Below, piece by piece: positions 17,672 to 26,630 of a stretch of 64,000 nucleotides of DNA. The stretch comes from an uncultured Acetatifactor sp. (lineage in GTDB: Bacteria; Bacillota; Clostridia; Lachnospirales; Lachnospiraceae). The position numbers and the translations under genes were made by a program. The notes beneath the pieces were generated by a model. That model ran no database searches and had not been told where the DNA came from. It worked only from the letters and a program-made list of their open reading frames with translations. The stretch lies in contig CAJTSE010000006.1 of assembly GCA_910578815.1 (NCBI GenBank), positions 1-64,000 of the forward strand, given 5' to 3'. Each line of letters starts with the position of its first letter. The first letter of the stretch is position 1.

Positions 17672-17928
17672 TTACAGGCAGGTCTTCTGACTTAAGTATC
17701 ATCACAATATTTCGCCTTCCCGGAGTTTACTGTCTGATTTTACAGCCATAGACAGATCCTTTTCCAGTGACATAACTCTTTTCTGCTTTTGTGTGTATGC
17801 GGATCACCCCAAAGCCCGATTTCGAGTGAAATACTGCTCCCCTATCACAGCGACGAGATCGTTCAGGTCTTTCACCTGATTCCCTTTTCACCGGAGCAAA
17901 CAAAGATAAGTTTCTCCGACACCTGTAA
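17672..17928 (-). ncRNA. Cobalamin (B12) riboswitch
   Basis: Read on the minus strand: P1 strand TTACAGG (17922-17928) pairs with CCTGTAA (17672-17678); GGTGAAAGACCTGAACG and CGTCGCTGTGAT near 17840-17875; a B12-box-like GTCACTGG near 17765-17772; and the hallmark 3' segment AAGTCAGAAGACCTGCC at 17678-17694. These match the conserved blocks of the class-I cobalamin riboswitch. A terminator follows at 17546-17579, so control is probably by premature termination of the DUF4430/ECF operon. Confidence 0.9.
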
Positions 17929-18012
17929 TACTCTTATTCACTTGGAAAATATCTTAACACAGACTGATTCTAAATACAAGCGGATGAACATCTCTCATAT
18001 ACCAATGACATT

Positions 18013-18756
18013 TTATATCTCTATAATCTCATACAGATACATACTCCCCTTTTTTCCCACTCTGGTCAAGATGCCCACATGGTACAAGATATTTAACACT
18101 ATTTGAGCCAGAGTAACATTGATATGAGCCGCTTTGGCAAACTCTTTGGAAGTAAATTCTCCGTTTATTTCATAAGGAACAAACTGCATATAGTCCTGCA
18201 GACAGTTAATCTCCACTTCTTCCACAAGACTTGTGGGGATTCTGTCATAGCGGCTGGCACCTCTCTTTTTATCTCTGCTCCAGCCGTTTAAAAGTTTATA
18301 TTCCTCCACATCCATCAATACAAGCTTCAACCGCAGATTAGGGTCCTTTAAAAACATTTTAATTTTATATAATTCAGGAAAAGCCAGATAAGGATTTCCC
18401 TTCACCGGAGATTTCCGTTTATTACTTAACTCGCCGCTTTCTTCGTCAATCCAGACAATCCATTTTTCCCGCGGGATGGGATAAACGATGGTTACAGGGT
18501 AAAGAGGAAGAAAGGCAGAAAGCTTACCCCGCATCCGGTCAAACTGCCTTGTCTGGATCTCAATAATCTCACCTTCCGCATAAATATCCGCCACATAGTT
18601 TTCAATGGGAATCTCCTGTCTGTCCTCATCCGGCTCATAATAATTTTTTAAGATGGCATGAACCGTTTTTTCCGATAAAGTACCGATTCCAAGTCGCTGC
18701 CTGTCCACCCCTATAATCTTTTTTTTTGCTGCCTCAAAGGCTTTTTGATTCAACAT
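18013..18756 (-). CDS. Uncharacterised protein, possible PD-(D/E)XK-like core plus winged helix
   Basis: A 247-residue soluble protein I cannot name. Residues about 48-70 (EIPIENYVADIYAEGEIIEI) followed by QTRQF resemble a PD-(D/E)XK nuclease core with D57 and an E66-x-Q68 in place of ExK; the following KLSAFLPLYPVTIVYPI would be the core strand. The last ~55 residues (GEFTSKEFAKAAHINVTLAQ, then LYHVGILTRVGKKGSMYLY) look like a winged helix-turn-helix. So a DNA-binding or DNA-cutting role is possible but is inference. Start: ATG at 18756; an in-frame TTG at 18765 sits close to AAGAGGA and is an alternative. It stands alone, convergent with nothing and about 180 bp from the antiporter gene. 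Confidence 0.55.
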   Translation of the reverse strand: MLNQKAFEAAKKKIIGVDRQRLGIGTLSEKTVHAILKNYYEPDEDRQEIPIENYVADIYAEGEIIEIQTRQFDRMRGKLSAFLPLYPVTIVYPIPREKWIVWIDEESGELSNKRKSPVKGNPYLAFPELYKIKMFLKDPNLRLKLVLMDVEEYKLLNGWSRDKKRGASRYDRIPTSLVEEVEINCLQDYMQFVPYEINGEFTSKEFAKAAHINVTLAQIVLNILYHVGILTRVGKKGSMYLYEIIEI

Positions 18757-18946
18757 CTTTAGCAATATCCTCTTCTTTACACAGCCCTTAAATTGAGTTC
18801 TATAGTTATCTATATCATTTTTCTATTTTGCAGAAAATCCTTCATATTTTAACTTTTTTCAGGGTTATAGAGGTGGTAAAATAACTAATTATTTTATTAA
18901 AATGTTTATATTGCAAGATTTTATGCAAATTATTTACCTGCATTTA

Positions 18947-20134
18947 TCATTTTACTTCCTGAATTTCCTTATCCTTGGCATACAACAGCTTTAAAATAAT
19001 CGGCGTTGAAATGCTGGAAACAATAATCAATAAAATCACCGAAGTAAAATACACAGGAGAAAGCATTCCCACAGACAATCCTTTTTGCGCCACAATCAAA
19101 GCCACTTCGCCTCTTGTCATCATACCTACACCGATTTTCAGACAATCCTTGGCACCAAATCTGCAAACCTTTGCCGCCAGCCCGCAGCCTATTATTTTTG
19201 TAATCATTGCTACCAGTACAAATCCAAGCGAGAATAAAAGGATATTGCCATTTATATTGTCGATATTTGTCTTTAAACCGATACTTGCGAAAAATATAGG
19301 TCCGAAAATCATATAAGAACTGACTTCCATTTTTTCATCCACATAACTGGAGTCTCTCATAGAACAAAGAACAATTCCCGCTACATAAGCCCCTGTAATA
19401 TCTGCAATACCAAAATATTTTTCTGCAATATAAGCAAAAGCAAAACAAACGGCAAGACTCATTATGGGAATCCTTCTGGTATGAGGATACCTGTCGTCTA
19501 TGGCTTTAAACAGCTTGTAAAGGATAAATCCAACCACAATGGCAAAAACAAAGAAGAGAATTGTATTTAAAACTACCTTTCCAGGATGATTGTCCGGACT
19601 TTTAAACCCGATTACAAAGGTCAGCACAATAATACCGATTACATCATCAATAATGGCCGCACTTAAAATTGTAGTACCTACTTTTCCCTTCAGCTTCCCC
19701 ATTTCCTTTAAGGATTGAACGGTAATACTGACACTGGTGGCCGTCATAATAACGCCGATAAACACAGCCGTGTAAAACTGCTCTGATCCAAAAGGCGCTG
19801 CTCCGTAAAATCCCATATACAGCAACGTACCGCCTGCCAACGGTACAAACACACCCGCACAGGCTATCAAAAGCGCAACCGGACCTGTTTTTAACAGATC
19901 CTTTAAATTTGTTTCCAAACCTGCAGAAAACATTAAGAGTACAACGCCAACCTCTGCCATTCCCGCCAGAAAGTCAGACTGTTGTACCAAACCCAGCACA
20001 CTGGGACCAATTAACAGACCTGCGATAATTTCACCTACTACCTGCGGGGCCTTACATTTTCTTGCAAGAACTCCAAATACCTTTGCAACAATAATAATAA
20101 TTGCCAGATCCCTGAAAATGTTATATACTTCCAT
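18947..20134 (-). CDS. Cation:proton antiporter, CPA2 (Kef/NapA-type)
   Basis: A 395-residue membrane protein with about twelve hydrophobic helices and the CPA2 signature: AAIIDDVIGII carries the paired aspartates of electrogenic antiporters such as NapA, and the helix-4-like SVSITVQSL and late TRGEVALIVAQKG segments fit. There is no TrkA-N/RCK domain after the membrane part. Probably Na+/H+ or K+/H+ exchange. The start is taken as ATG 20134 because GGAGAAAATT precedes it; the ATG at 20146 lies in the leader AATGGAG and has no ribosome site. The leader contains a family-1 repeat stem (20153-20176). Confidence 0.88.
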   Translation of the reverse strand: MEVYNIFRDLAIIIIVAKVFGVLARKCKAPQVVGEIIAGLLIGPSVLGLVQQSDFLAGMAEVGVVLLMFSAGLETNLKDLLKTGPVALLIACAGVFVPLAGGTLLYMGFYGAAPFGSEQFYTAVFIGVIMTATSVSITVQSLKEMGKLKGKVGTTILSAAIIDDVIGIIVLTFVIGFKSPDNHPGKVVLNTILFFVFAIVVGFILYKLFKAIDDRYPHTRRIPIMSLAVCFAFAYIAEKYFGIADITGAYVAGIVLCSMRDSSYVDEKMEVSSYMIFGPIFFASIGLKTNIDNINGNILLFSLGFVLVAMITKIIGCGLAAKVCRFGAKDCLKIGVGMMTRGEVALIVAQKGLSVGMLSPVYFTSVILLIIVSSISTPIILKLLYAKDKEIQEVK

Positions 20135-20178
20135 AATTTTCTCCATTTCTAAGATTGAAAATTTTTCTTTTCAATCTT
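20135..20178 (-). repeat. Family-1 leader repeat, short copy E (antiporter leader)
   Basis: Minus strand: GATTGAAAAG...TTTTCAATC stem (20153-20176), then TTAGAAATGGAGAAAATT and the ATG. It keeps the first hairpin and the ribosome-site end (cf. GAAATGGAGAAAATC before parA) but lacks the two GC-rich middle hairpins. Confidence 0.55.
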
Positions 20179-20255
20179 TCCCCTCTTAATTTACACACAT
20201 AGATAATTTACTTGTTTAACATAACCTTTACAATATCATTTTTATGCCTCAATTT

Positions 20256-20297
20256 CTACGGAAAACAAGACGAGATTTTCATCCCGCCTTTGTTTTT
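20256..20297 (-). terminator. Probable intrinsic terminator after gyrA
   Basis: Immediately after the gyrA TAA, the minus strand reads ACAAAGGCGGGAT-GAAA-ATCTCGTCTTGTTTTCC, an imperfect stem with a GAAA loop and a short T run. Confidence 0.5.
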
Positions 20298-22898
20298 TTA
20301 TTCACCTTCCTCATTATTTATTTCTTCATTTACTTCTTCTATATCTCCATTATCATTTGTTTCTTCCTTTTTTTCACCTTCCTCTTTAATTTCTTCCATG
20401 GCATCTTCAGCGTTTTCAAATTCCTGTTCGCCGTTGGATATTTTCTCCCTTACCTTGGCAATTTGAGCTACCTTGACACCTTTTTCGAGATTAATCATTT
20501 TTACTCCCGACGTTATTCTTCTTAAAATGGATATATCCTCCATGCGAAGCTGAATAATAATGCCTTCTGTAGTGATCATCATGATTTCATTATCGTCCGT
20601 CACGGCCTTGACGCCCACCACATCACCGGTTTTTTCTGTAATCTTATAACATTTTACGCCCTTGCCGCCTCTCTTCTGAACTGCAAATTCATTTAAGAAA
20701 GTACGTTTTCCCATACCGTTTTCAGATACAAACAACAGGTAATCACCCTGGGTTTGAAGCTGCATCCCCACAATTTCATCTCCGTCGCTGATATTCATAC
20801 CGATCACGCCCATGGAAGATCTACCGGTAGCCCTTACATCCGTCTCTTTAAAACGGATACACATACCCTGCTTTGTTACCAGAAAAATTTCGCTGTCTGA
20901 CCTGGTGGTTTTCACTTCAATCAGCTCATCGTCATCCTTCAGATTAATGGCCGTCAGACCGTTTTTCCTCACATTGGAATACTCCCGCAAAGGCGTTTTC
21001 TTTACCGTACCGAATTTTGTTACCATAAACAGATTCTTGCTGTCGTCATATTCCTTAATGGGAATCATGGCAGTAATTTTTTCTCCGGGATTTAACTGCA
21101 GCAGGTTTACCACTGCCGTTCCTCTGGCAGTTCTTCCCGCTTCCGGAATTTCATAAGCCTTCAGACGATATATACGGCCCATATTGGTAAAGAAGTTTAG
21201 GTAATGATGAGTAGTGGTCATCAGCAGATCCTCGATAAAATCATCCTCTATAGTCTGCATACCCTTAATGCCCTTACCTCCTCGATTCTGGGATTTAAAA
21301 TTATCTACGGTCATACGCTTGATATAACCTAAATTCGTAATGGCAATTATCGTATTTTCATGAGGAATCAGGTCCTCCATGGAAATATCAAACTCATCAT
21401 AACCGATTTTACTGCGTCTGTCATCACCAAATTTATCAGAAATCTCCGTTATTTCCGTCTTAATTACACCCAGTAAAAGTTTTTCATCAGCTAAAATTGC
21501 CTTCAATTCTCCGATTTTTAATTCCAGCTCTTTATGTTCATTTTCGAGCTTTTCCCTTTCCAGACCGGTAAGAGCACGAAGACGCATATCTACAATCGCT
21601 TGTGCCTGAGCATCAGAAAGCTCAAAACGTTCCATCAGTCTTTCCTTTGCAATCTGTGCGTTTGCACTGCCGCGAATAATGGAAATTACTTCATCAATAA
21701 AATCAAGAGCCTTCAACAGTCCTTCCAAAATATGATTTCTTTCTTCTGCTTTATTCAAATCATATTTTGTTCGTCTGGTAACCACCTCTTCCTGATGCTT
21801 TAAGTACTCAGTCATCATATCCAGCAGATTTAAAACCTTGGGTTCATTATTTACCAAGGCCAGCATAATTACCCCAAAGGTATCCTGAAGCTGGGTATGT
21901 TTATATAAGTGATTTAAAATCACATTGGCATTTACATCCTTGCGCAGCTCAATTACTACTCGGATACCTTCCCTGTTAGATTCATCTCTAATATCCGTAA
22001 TCCCGTCGATTTTTTTCAGCTTTACAAGCTCCGCAATTTTAATAATCAGGTTTGCTTTATTCACCATATAAGGAAGCTCTGTGACGATAATCTGATTCTT
22101 ACCGTTAGGAAGCGTCTCAATATTTGTCACCGCCCGGACAATTACCTTGCCCCGTCCTGTCCTGTATGCTTCCTCACAGCCCCTGGTGCCAAGAATAATA
22201 CCGCCTGTAGGAAAATCAGGAGCCTTGACAATTTCCAAAAGCTCTTCCATAGAGGTATTTCTTTCTTCTTCCACCTTATTATCTATCATTTTCACAAGCG
22301 CAGAAATAACCTCTCTCAAATTATGAGGAGGAATATTAGTGGCCATTCCTACGGCAATACCCGTGGTTCCGTTCACCAGCAGATTGGGATAACGGCTGGG
22401 AAGAACTACCGGCTCCTTTTCCGTATCGTCAAAGTTCGGCTCAAAATCAACCGTGTCTTTGTTCAGATCCGCAAGCAGTTCCATGGAAATCTTAGATAGT
22501 CTTGCTTCCGTATAACGCATGGCAGCCGCGCCGTCTCCGTCCATGGAACCAAAATTTCCATGACCGTCAACAAGCGGATAACGCATATTCCAATCCTGAG
22601 CCATATTTACCAGGGCGCCATAAATAGAGCTGTCTCCATGAGGGTGATATTTACCCATGGTATCACCGACAATACGCGCACTTTTACGATGAGGCTTATC
22701 AGGACCGTTATTCAGTTCGATCATGGAATAAAGCACACGGCGCTGCACCGGCTTTAAACCGTCCCTCACGTCAGGAAGGGCACGAGACGCAATTACGCTC
22801 ATAGCATAGTCGATATAAAAGGTCTCCATTCTTTCTTTTAAATCAACCTCATGAATTTTATCCGTCTCCTGAACATTATCAAAAATATCGTCGTTCAT
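20298..22898 (-). CDS. gyrA: DNA gyrase subunit A
   Basis: Breakage-reunion subunit of DNA gyrase, 866 residues. Visible features: VIASRALPDVRDGLKPVQRR near the N-terminus, the quinolone-region segment HPHGDSSIYGALVNMAQ, the catalytic Tyr in AAAMRYTEARLSKI, and a GyrA C-terminal beta-pinwheel with the gyrase box QKRGGKG. The C-terminal ~55 residues are strongly acidic (runs of Glu, Asp, Asn), as in many clostridia. Its start ATG 22898 lies 245 bp downstream of gyrB, and the gap holds a family-2 repeat with a terminator, so gyrA probably needs its own promoter or readthrough. Confidence 0.98.
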   Translation of the reverse strand: MNDDIFDNVQETDKIHEVDLKERMETFYIDYAMSVIASRALPDVRDGLKPVQRRVLYSMIELNNGPDKPHRKSARIVGDTMGKYHPHGDSSIYGALVNMAQDWNMRYPLVDGHGNFGSMDGDGAAAMRYTEARLSKISMELLADLNKDTVDFEPNFDDTEKEPVVLPSRYPNLLVNGTTGIAVGMATNIPPHNLREVISALVKMIDNKVEEERNTSMEELLEIVKAPDFPTGGIILGTRGCEEAYRTGRGKVIVRAVTNIETLPNGKNQIIVTELPYMVNKANLIIKIAELVKLKKIDGITDIRDESNREGIRVVIELRKDVNANVILNHLYKHTQLQDTFGVIMLALVNNEPKVLNLLDMMTEYLKHQEEVVTRRTKYDLNKAEERNHILEGLLKALDFIDEVISIIRGSANAQIAKERLMERFELSDAQAQAIVDMRLRALTGLEREKLENEHKELELKIGELKAILADEKLLLGVIKTEITEISDKFGDDRRSKIGYDEFDISMEDLIPHENTIIAITNLGYIKRMTVDNFKSQNRGGKGIKGMQTIEDDFIEDLLMTTTHHYLNFFTNMGRIYRLKAYEIPEAGRTARGTAVVNLLQLNPGEKITAMIPIKEYDDSKNLFMVTKFGTVKKTPLREYSNVRKNGLTAINLKDDDELIEVKTTRSDSEIFLVTKQGMCIRFKETDVRATGRSSMGVIGMNISDGDEIVGMQLQTQGDYLLFVSENGMGKRTFLNEFAVQKRGGKGVKCYKITEKTGDVVGVKAVTDDNEIMMITTEGIIIQLRMEDISILRRITSGVKMINLEKGVKVAQIAKVREKISNGEQEFENAEDAMEEIKEEGEKKEETNDNGDIEEVNEEINNEEGE

Positions 22899-22942
22899 AA
22901 TTCCTCTTTCTGTCCTAAGAATTTTTAAACAATCTATGCTGT

Positions 22943-23146
22943 GAAAAACGCCTGCTTCTGGCGTTTTTCTGCGTGAAATTTAGTACTTCTCCGCGGAATT
23001 TCAAATCGGCATGAGAAATGTCGTATTTTAGGCATTTCTCGGTGTGAGAAAAGTCCGCTATGCGGACTTAGAGTTTCTCCGCGAAGCAGCCAAGCCTGAT
23101 TCTCAGGCTTTGTGCTGATGAGCGGCTAGAAACTCTTCTCACACTA
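22943..23146 (-). repeat. Stop-codon-docked repeat, family 2, long copy with terminator (gyrB-gyrA gap)
   Basis: Read on the minus strand it begins at the gyrB stop: TAGTGTGAGAAGAGTTTC, then nested hairpins (AAGCCTGA/TCAGGCTT; CTTCGCGGAGAAACTC), AAGTCCGC/GCGGACTT, TTTCTCACAC, GAGAAATG/CATTTCTC, GAAATT/AATTTC, and ends with GAAAAACGCC...GGCGTTTTTC (22943-22969), a terminator-like hairpin. The start (TAGTGTGAGAA), the GTC-GC/GC-GAC TTTTCTCACAC module and the final hairpin are shared with 63561-63627. Confidence 0.75.
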
Positions 23147-25246
23147 AGCCTGTTTATCCAGATTCTTCACAAACTTAGCGTTTTCTTCAATAAATTCTCG
23201 CCTGGGCTCTACTTTATCCCCCATTAAAGTAGTAAAAGTTAAGTCGATTTCCGATTCCATTTCTTCATCATAATTCACACGAAGCAGAATTCTTCTTTCC
23301 GGATCCATGGTAGTTTCCCAAAGCTGCTCCGCATCCATCTCTCCAAGACCCTTATATCTTTGAATCTTGTTATTTTGATCCCTTCCTACTTCCTGCAGAA
23401 TCGAGTCAAGCTCTTCATCACTGTAGGCATACCATATCTTTTTATTTTTCTCCAGCTTATAAAGAGGCGGCTTTGCCAAAAAAACATGACCCTGCTTAAT
23501 CAGTTCAGGCATAAAACGATAAATAAAGGTTAAAAGCAGAGTACTGATATGGGCCCCGTCCACATCTGCATCAGTCATCAAAATAATTTTATTATAGCGA
23601 AGCTTGCTGATGTCAAAATCATCATGAATTCCTGTACCAAACGCCGTAATCATAGCTTTTATCTCGGCATTGGCATATATCTTGTCCAGTCTTGCTTTTT
23701 CTACGTTTAAAATCTTTCCTCTTAACGGCAGGATTGCTTGGGTAGCTCTGGAGCGGGCCGTTTTTGCACTTCCGCCTGCAGAATCTCCCTCTACAATATA
23801 AATCTCGCAGTTTTTCGGATCCTTATCAGAGCAATCTGCCAGCTTTCCTGGAAGAGCCATACCATCCAAAGCGGTTTTTCTTCTGGTCAGGTCTCTTGCC
23901 TTACGGGCCGCCTCCCTTGCACGCTGAGCAAGAATAGATTTTTCACAAATTGATTTTGCTACAATCGGATTCAACTCCAAAAAGTAAGTAAGCTGCTCGC
24001 TGACAATATTATCCACTGCACCTCTTGCTTCGCTGTTTCCAAGTTTCTGCTTCGTCTGACCTTCAAATTGAGGATCCTCAATTTTCACACTGATAATAGC
24101 CGTCAAACCTTCCCTGATGTCCTCACCGGATAAATTAGGCTCATTATCCTTTAACAACTTGGCATTTCTTGCATAATCGTTAAAGGTTTTTGTAATGGCA
24201 TTACGAAATCCCTGTAAATGAGTTCCTCCTTCAGGAGTATTAATATTGTTTACAAAACTGAACACACTTTCATTATACGAATCATTATGTTGAAATGCCA
24301 CTTCAACGTATACTTGATTCTTTTCCCCTTCAAAATAAAGAATATTATCATAAAGAGGAGATTTACTTCTGTTTAAATAAGAAACAAATTCCTTAATACC
24401 GCCTTCGTAATAAAATTCAACTTTTCTCTGCTTATTTACACCTGTTTCTTTATTTTCGCTATTCTTTTTTTCCGCTGCAGTTATCTCGTCAATAACATTT
24501 TCTTCTTTATCTTCCTCTGCCCGTCGAAGCAGCTCATTAATCTGATCATTTTCAATTTTTGCGGCATTTTTTTCTTCCTCAAAAATTCTGTTATCTTTCA
24601 GAATGATACGCAGGCCCTTGGTCAGAAAGGCCATTTCCCGGAGTCTCAGTTTTAAAATATCAAAATCAAATACAGTTGTTTCCGTAAAAATCGTATCATC
24701 CGGCATAAAGGTAACTTTGGTACCTGTTTTATTTTCAGGGCAGGTCCCTGTTTCCTTTAAAGGATAGCAGGCATGCCCCCTCTCATACCGTTGTTTATAA
24801 ATTTTTCCGCCCTGACAGATTTCAACCTCCAGCCAATTAGACAAAGCATTTACCACAGAAGCACCTACACCGTGAAGACCACCGGAAACTTTATATCCGC
24901 CGCCGCCAAATTTTCCGCCGGCATGAAGAATGGTAAAAACGACTTCTACTGCCGCAATCCCTGCTTTATGATTAATACCTACAGGAATGCCGCGCCCGTT
25001 GTCTGTAACTGTAACGGAATTATCCTCGTTAATGGTAACGTCAATGGTATCGCAAAAACCCGCAAGTGCTTCATCCACTGCATTATCTACAATTTCATAA
25101 ACAAGATGATGAAGTCCTCTGCTGGATGTAGTGCCTATGTACATGCCGGGACGCTTTCTTACGGCTTCCAACCCTTCAAGAATCTGAATCTGGTCCGCAC
25201 CATATTCATGATCCACAGTTGTATTATTCATGGTTTCTTCGTTCAT
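23144..25246 (-). CDS. gyrB: DNA gyrase subunit B
   Basis: ATPase subunit of DNA gyrase, 700 residues. GHKL motifs: EIVDNAVDEALAG, TDNGRGIPVG, SGGLHGVGASVVNALS; Toprim: IVEGDSAGGSAK and LMTDADVDGAHI; C-terminal QRYKGLGEMDAEQLWETT. It is about 55-60 residues longer than usual because of a charged insertion at about 225-273 (EEEKNAAKIENDQ... to ENKETGVNKQRK) in the transducer domain. Start ATG 25246 overlaps the recF stop by 4 bases (ATGA), so recF and gyrB are translationally coupled. Confidence 0.97.
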   Translation of the reverse strand: MNEETMNNTTVDHEYGADQIQILEGLEAVRKRPGMYIGTTSSRGLHHLVYEIVDNAVDEALAGFCDTIDVTINEDNSVTVTDNGRGIPVGINHKAGIAAVEVVFTILHAGGKFGGGGYKVSGGLHGVGASVVNALSNWLEVEICQGGKIYKQRYERGHACYPLKETGTCPENKTGTKVTFMPDDTIFTETTVFDFDILKLRLREMAFLTKGLRIILKDNRIFEEEKNAAKIENDQINELLRRAEEDKEENVIDEITAAEKKNSENKETGVNKQRKVEFYYEGGIKEFVSYLNRSKSPLYDNILYFEGEKNQVYVEVAFQHNDSYNESVFSFVNNINTPEGGTHLQGFRNAITKTFNDYARNAKLLKDNEPNLSGEDIREGLTAIISVKIEDPQFEGQTKQKLGNSEARGAVDNIVSEQLTYFLELNPIVAKSICEKSILAQRAREAARKARDLTRRKTALDGMALPGKLADCSDKDPKNCEIYIVEGDSAGGSAKTARSRATQAILPLRGKILNVEKARLDKIYANAEIKAMITAFGTGIHDDFDISKLRYNKIILMTDADVDGAHISTLLLTFIYRFMPELIKQGHVFLAKPPLYKLEKNKKIWYAYSDEELDSILQEVGRDQNNKIQRYKGLGEMDAEQLWETTMDPERRILLRVNYDEEMESEIDLTFTTLMGDKVEPRREFIEENAKFVKNLDKQA

Positions 25247-26364
25247 TCAACGCCTCTTTCTGATAAATCGGAATTCTGATTACTGATGCAGCTTACATTT
25301 CCTTCGGAAACTTTAAATACTCTATTAATTTCAAACCTGTTATTTACAAATTCCTCCAAACCGGTACAGGTAATGATGGTTTGTATTTCACCTATGCTGT
25401 TTAAAAGATAGTTTTGCCTATTGGAATCCAACTCGGAAAGTACATCGTCCAACAGCAAAACAGGCGTATCTTTGGCTATCTTTTTTACAAGTTCTATTTC
25501 AGAAAGTTTTAAAGATAATGCCGCCGTACGCTGCTGACCCTGAGAACCATATTTTCTAATATCAATATCTCCGATCACAAATGAAAAATCATCCCTGTGA
25601 GGACCTACGGAACTCATTTTCGACTTTATATCCCTGTCTTGACTGTTTTTCAGCTTTTTCTCAAATTCATCAACTTCTACATCCGGCTCATAAAGAACCT
25701 TTATTTCTTCTTTTCCCCCTGAGAGCTTTTTATGTATTTCATAAATAATTTCATTTAATTGCTCTACAAACATTTTCCGACGTTCAATAATTTTGCTTCC
25801 GTACGAAACCAGCTGCATATCCCAGATACTTAAGGTTTCTTTCAGATCAGGGTTCATGTACATATCTTTTAAAAGCTTATTTCTCTGATTTACTATTTTA
25901 TTATAATGATTTAAATTATAAAGATAAAAGCCATCCAGCTGACAAAGCTCCATATCTACAAATCTTCTTCTCTCTGCAGGACCGTTTTTAATAATTCCCA
26001 GATCTTCCGGAGAAAAGAACACCACATTACAAAGGCCAAGCAAATCTGCTGCCTTTTTCAGCTTTTGCCCATTCACCGCAATTCCTTTAGAGCCTGACTT
26101 GCGCAAGTGCATATCTACCCTTGTCTCAATACCTTCTTTTTCAAGGTAAGTTCTCACATGGGCTTCATCTTTATCAAAATTAATAATTTCTTTGTCTTTA
26201 CTGCCTTTATGAGACTTTGTGGTGGCGGCTACAAATACAGCCTCCAGGATATTTGTTTTTCCCTGGGCATTGTCTCCGTAAAGAATATTTGTTCCGCTGT
26301 CAAATTCAAGTTTTAAAGAGCCGTAATTTCTATAATCTGCCAACTCTATTGATTTAATAATCAT
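25243..26364 (-). CDS. recF: DNA replication and repair protein RecF
   Basis: A 373-residue SMC-like ATPase that loads RecA at gaps. Walker A GDNAQGKTNILEAV, signature SQGQQRTAALSLKL and Walker B VLLLDDVLSELD are all present. It overlaps the S4-domain gene upstream (26361-26364) and gyrB downstream by 4 bases each, forming a tightly coupled yaaA-recF-gyrB unit. Confidence 0.97.
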   Translation of the reverse strand: MIIKSIELADYRNYGSLKLEFDSGTNILYGDNAQGKTNILEAVFVAATTKSHKGSKDKEIINFDKDEAHVRTYLEKEGIETRVDMHLRKSGSKGIAVNGQKLKKAADLLGLCNVVFFSPEDLGIIKNGPAERRRFVDMELCQLDGFYLYNLNHYNKIVNQRNKLLKDMYMNPDLKETLSIWDMQLVSYGSKIIERRKMFVEQLNEIIYEIHKKLSGGKEEIKVLYEPDVEVDEFEKKLKNSQDRDIKSKMSSVGPHRDDFSFVIGDIDIRKYGSQGQQRTAALSLKLSEIELVKKIAKDTPVLLLDDVLSELDSNRQNYLLNSIGEIQTIITCTGLEEFVNNRFEINRVFKVSEGNVSCISNQNSDLSERGVE

Positions 26365-26579
26365 TCTATCCTGATCTTATCTCCTTTATACTCCACAATG
26401 TCTCCGGCTATAAGCTTTTTTCCCCGCTGGGTTTCCGTCTGCCCGTTCACTTTTACTTCTCCGCCCTGCACGGCATATTTTGCATCCACGCCGGACTGCA
26501 CCAAACCTGCTGCTTTTAATGCCTGCCCCAGCTTAATAAAATCATCTCTTAAACGAACTGTTTCCGTCTTTCCACTCAT
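26361..26579 (-). CDS. yaaA: S4-domain RNA-binding protein YaaA
   Basis: A 72-residue S4-domain protein (KLGQALKAAGLVQSGVDAKY, GGEVKVNGQTETQRGKKL), the small RNA-binding protein found between dnaN and recF in most Firmicutes; its role is thought to be ribosome-related. I use the ATG at 26579, preceded by AAAGGGGAC; an ATG at 26600 in the same frame would put that ribosome site inside the gene. Confidence 0.9.
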   Translation of the reverse strand: MSGKTETVRLRDDFIKLGQALKAAGLVQSGVDAKYAVQGGEVKVNGQTETQRGKKLIAGDIVEYKGDKIRIE

Positions 26580-26630
26580 ACCGCAAGTCCCCTTTATCAT
26601 GGCCTCAGCATTTATAATATTTCAATTGTC

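Noticed and set aside
20298..22898. GyrA has Gly at the position of E. coli Asp87, a known quinolone-resistance change
   Set aside because: The whole segment GDSSIYGALVNMAQ is, as far as I recall, the normal sequence in Lachnospiraceae, so it is not evidence for acquired resistance.
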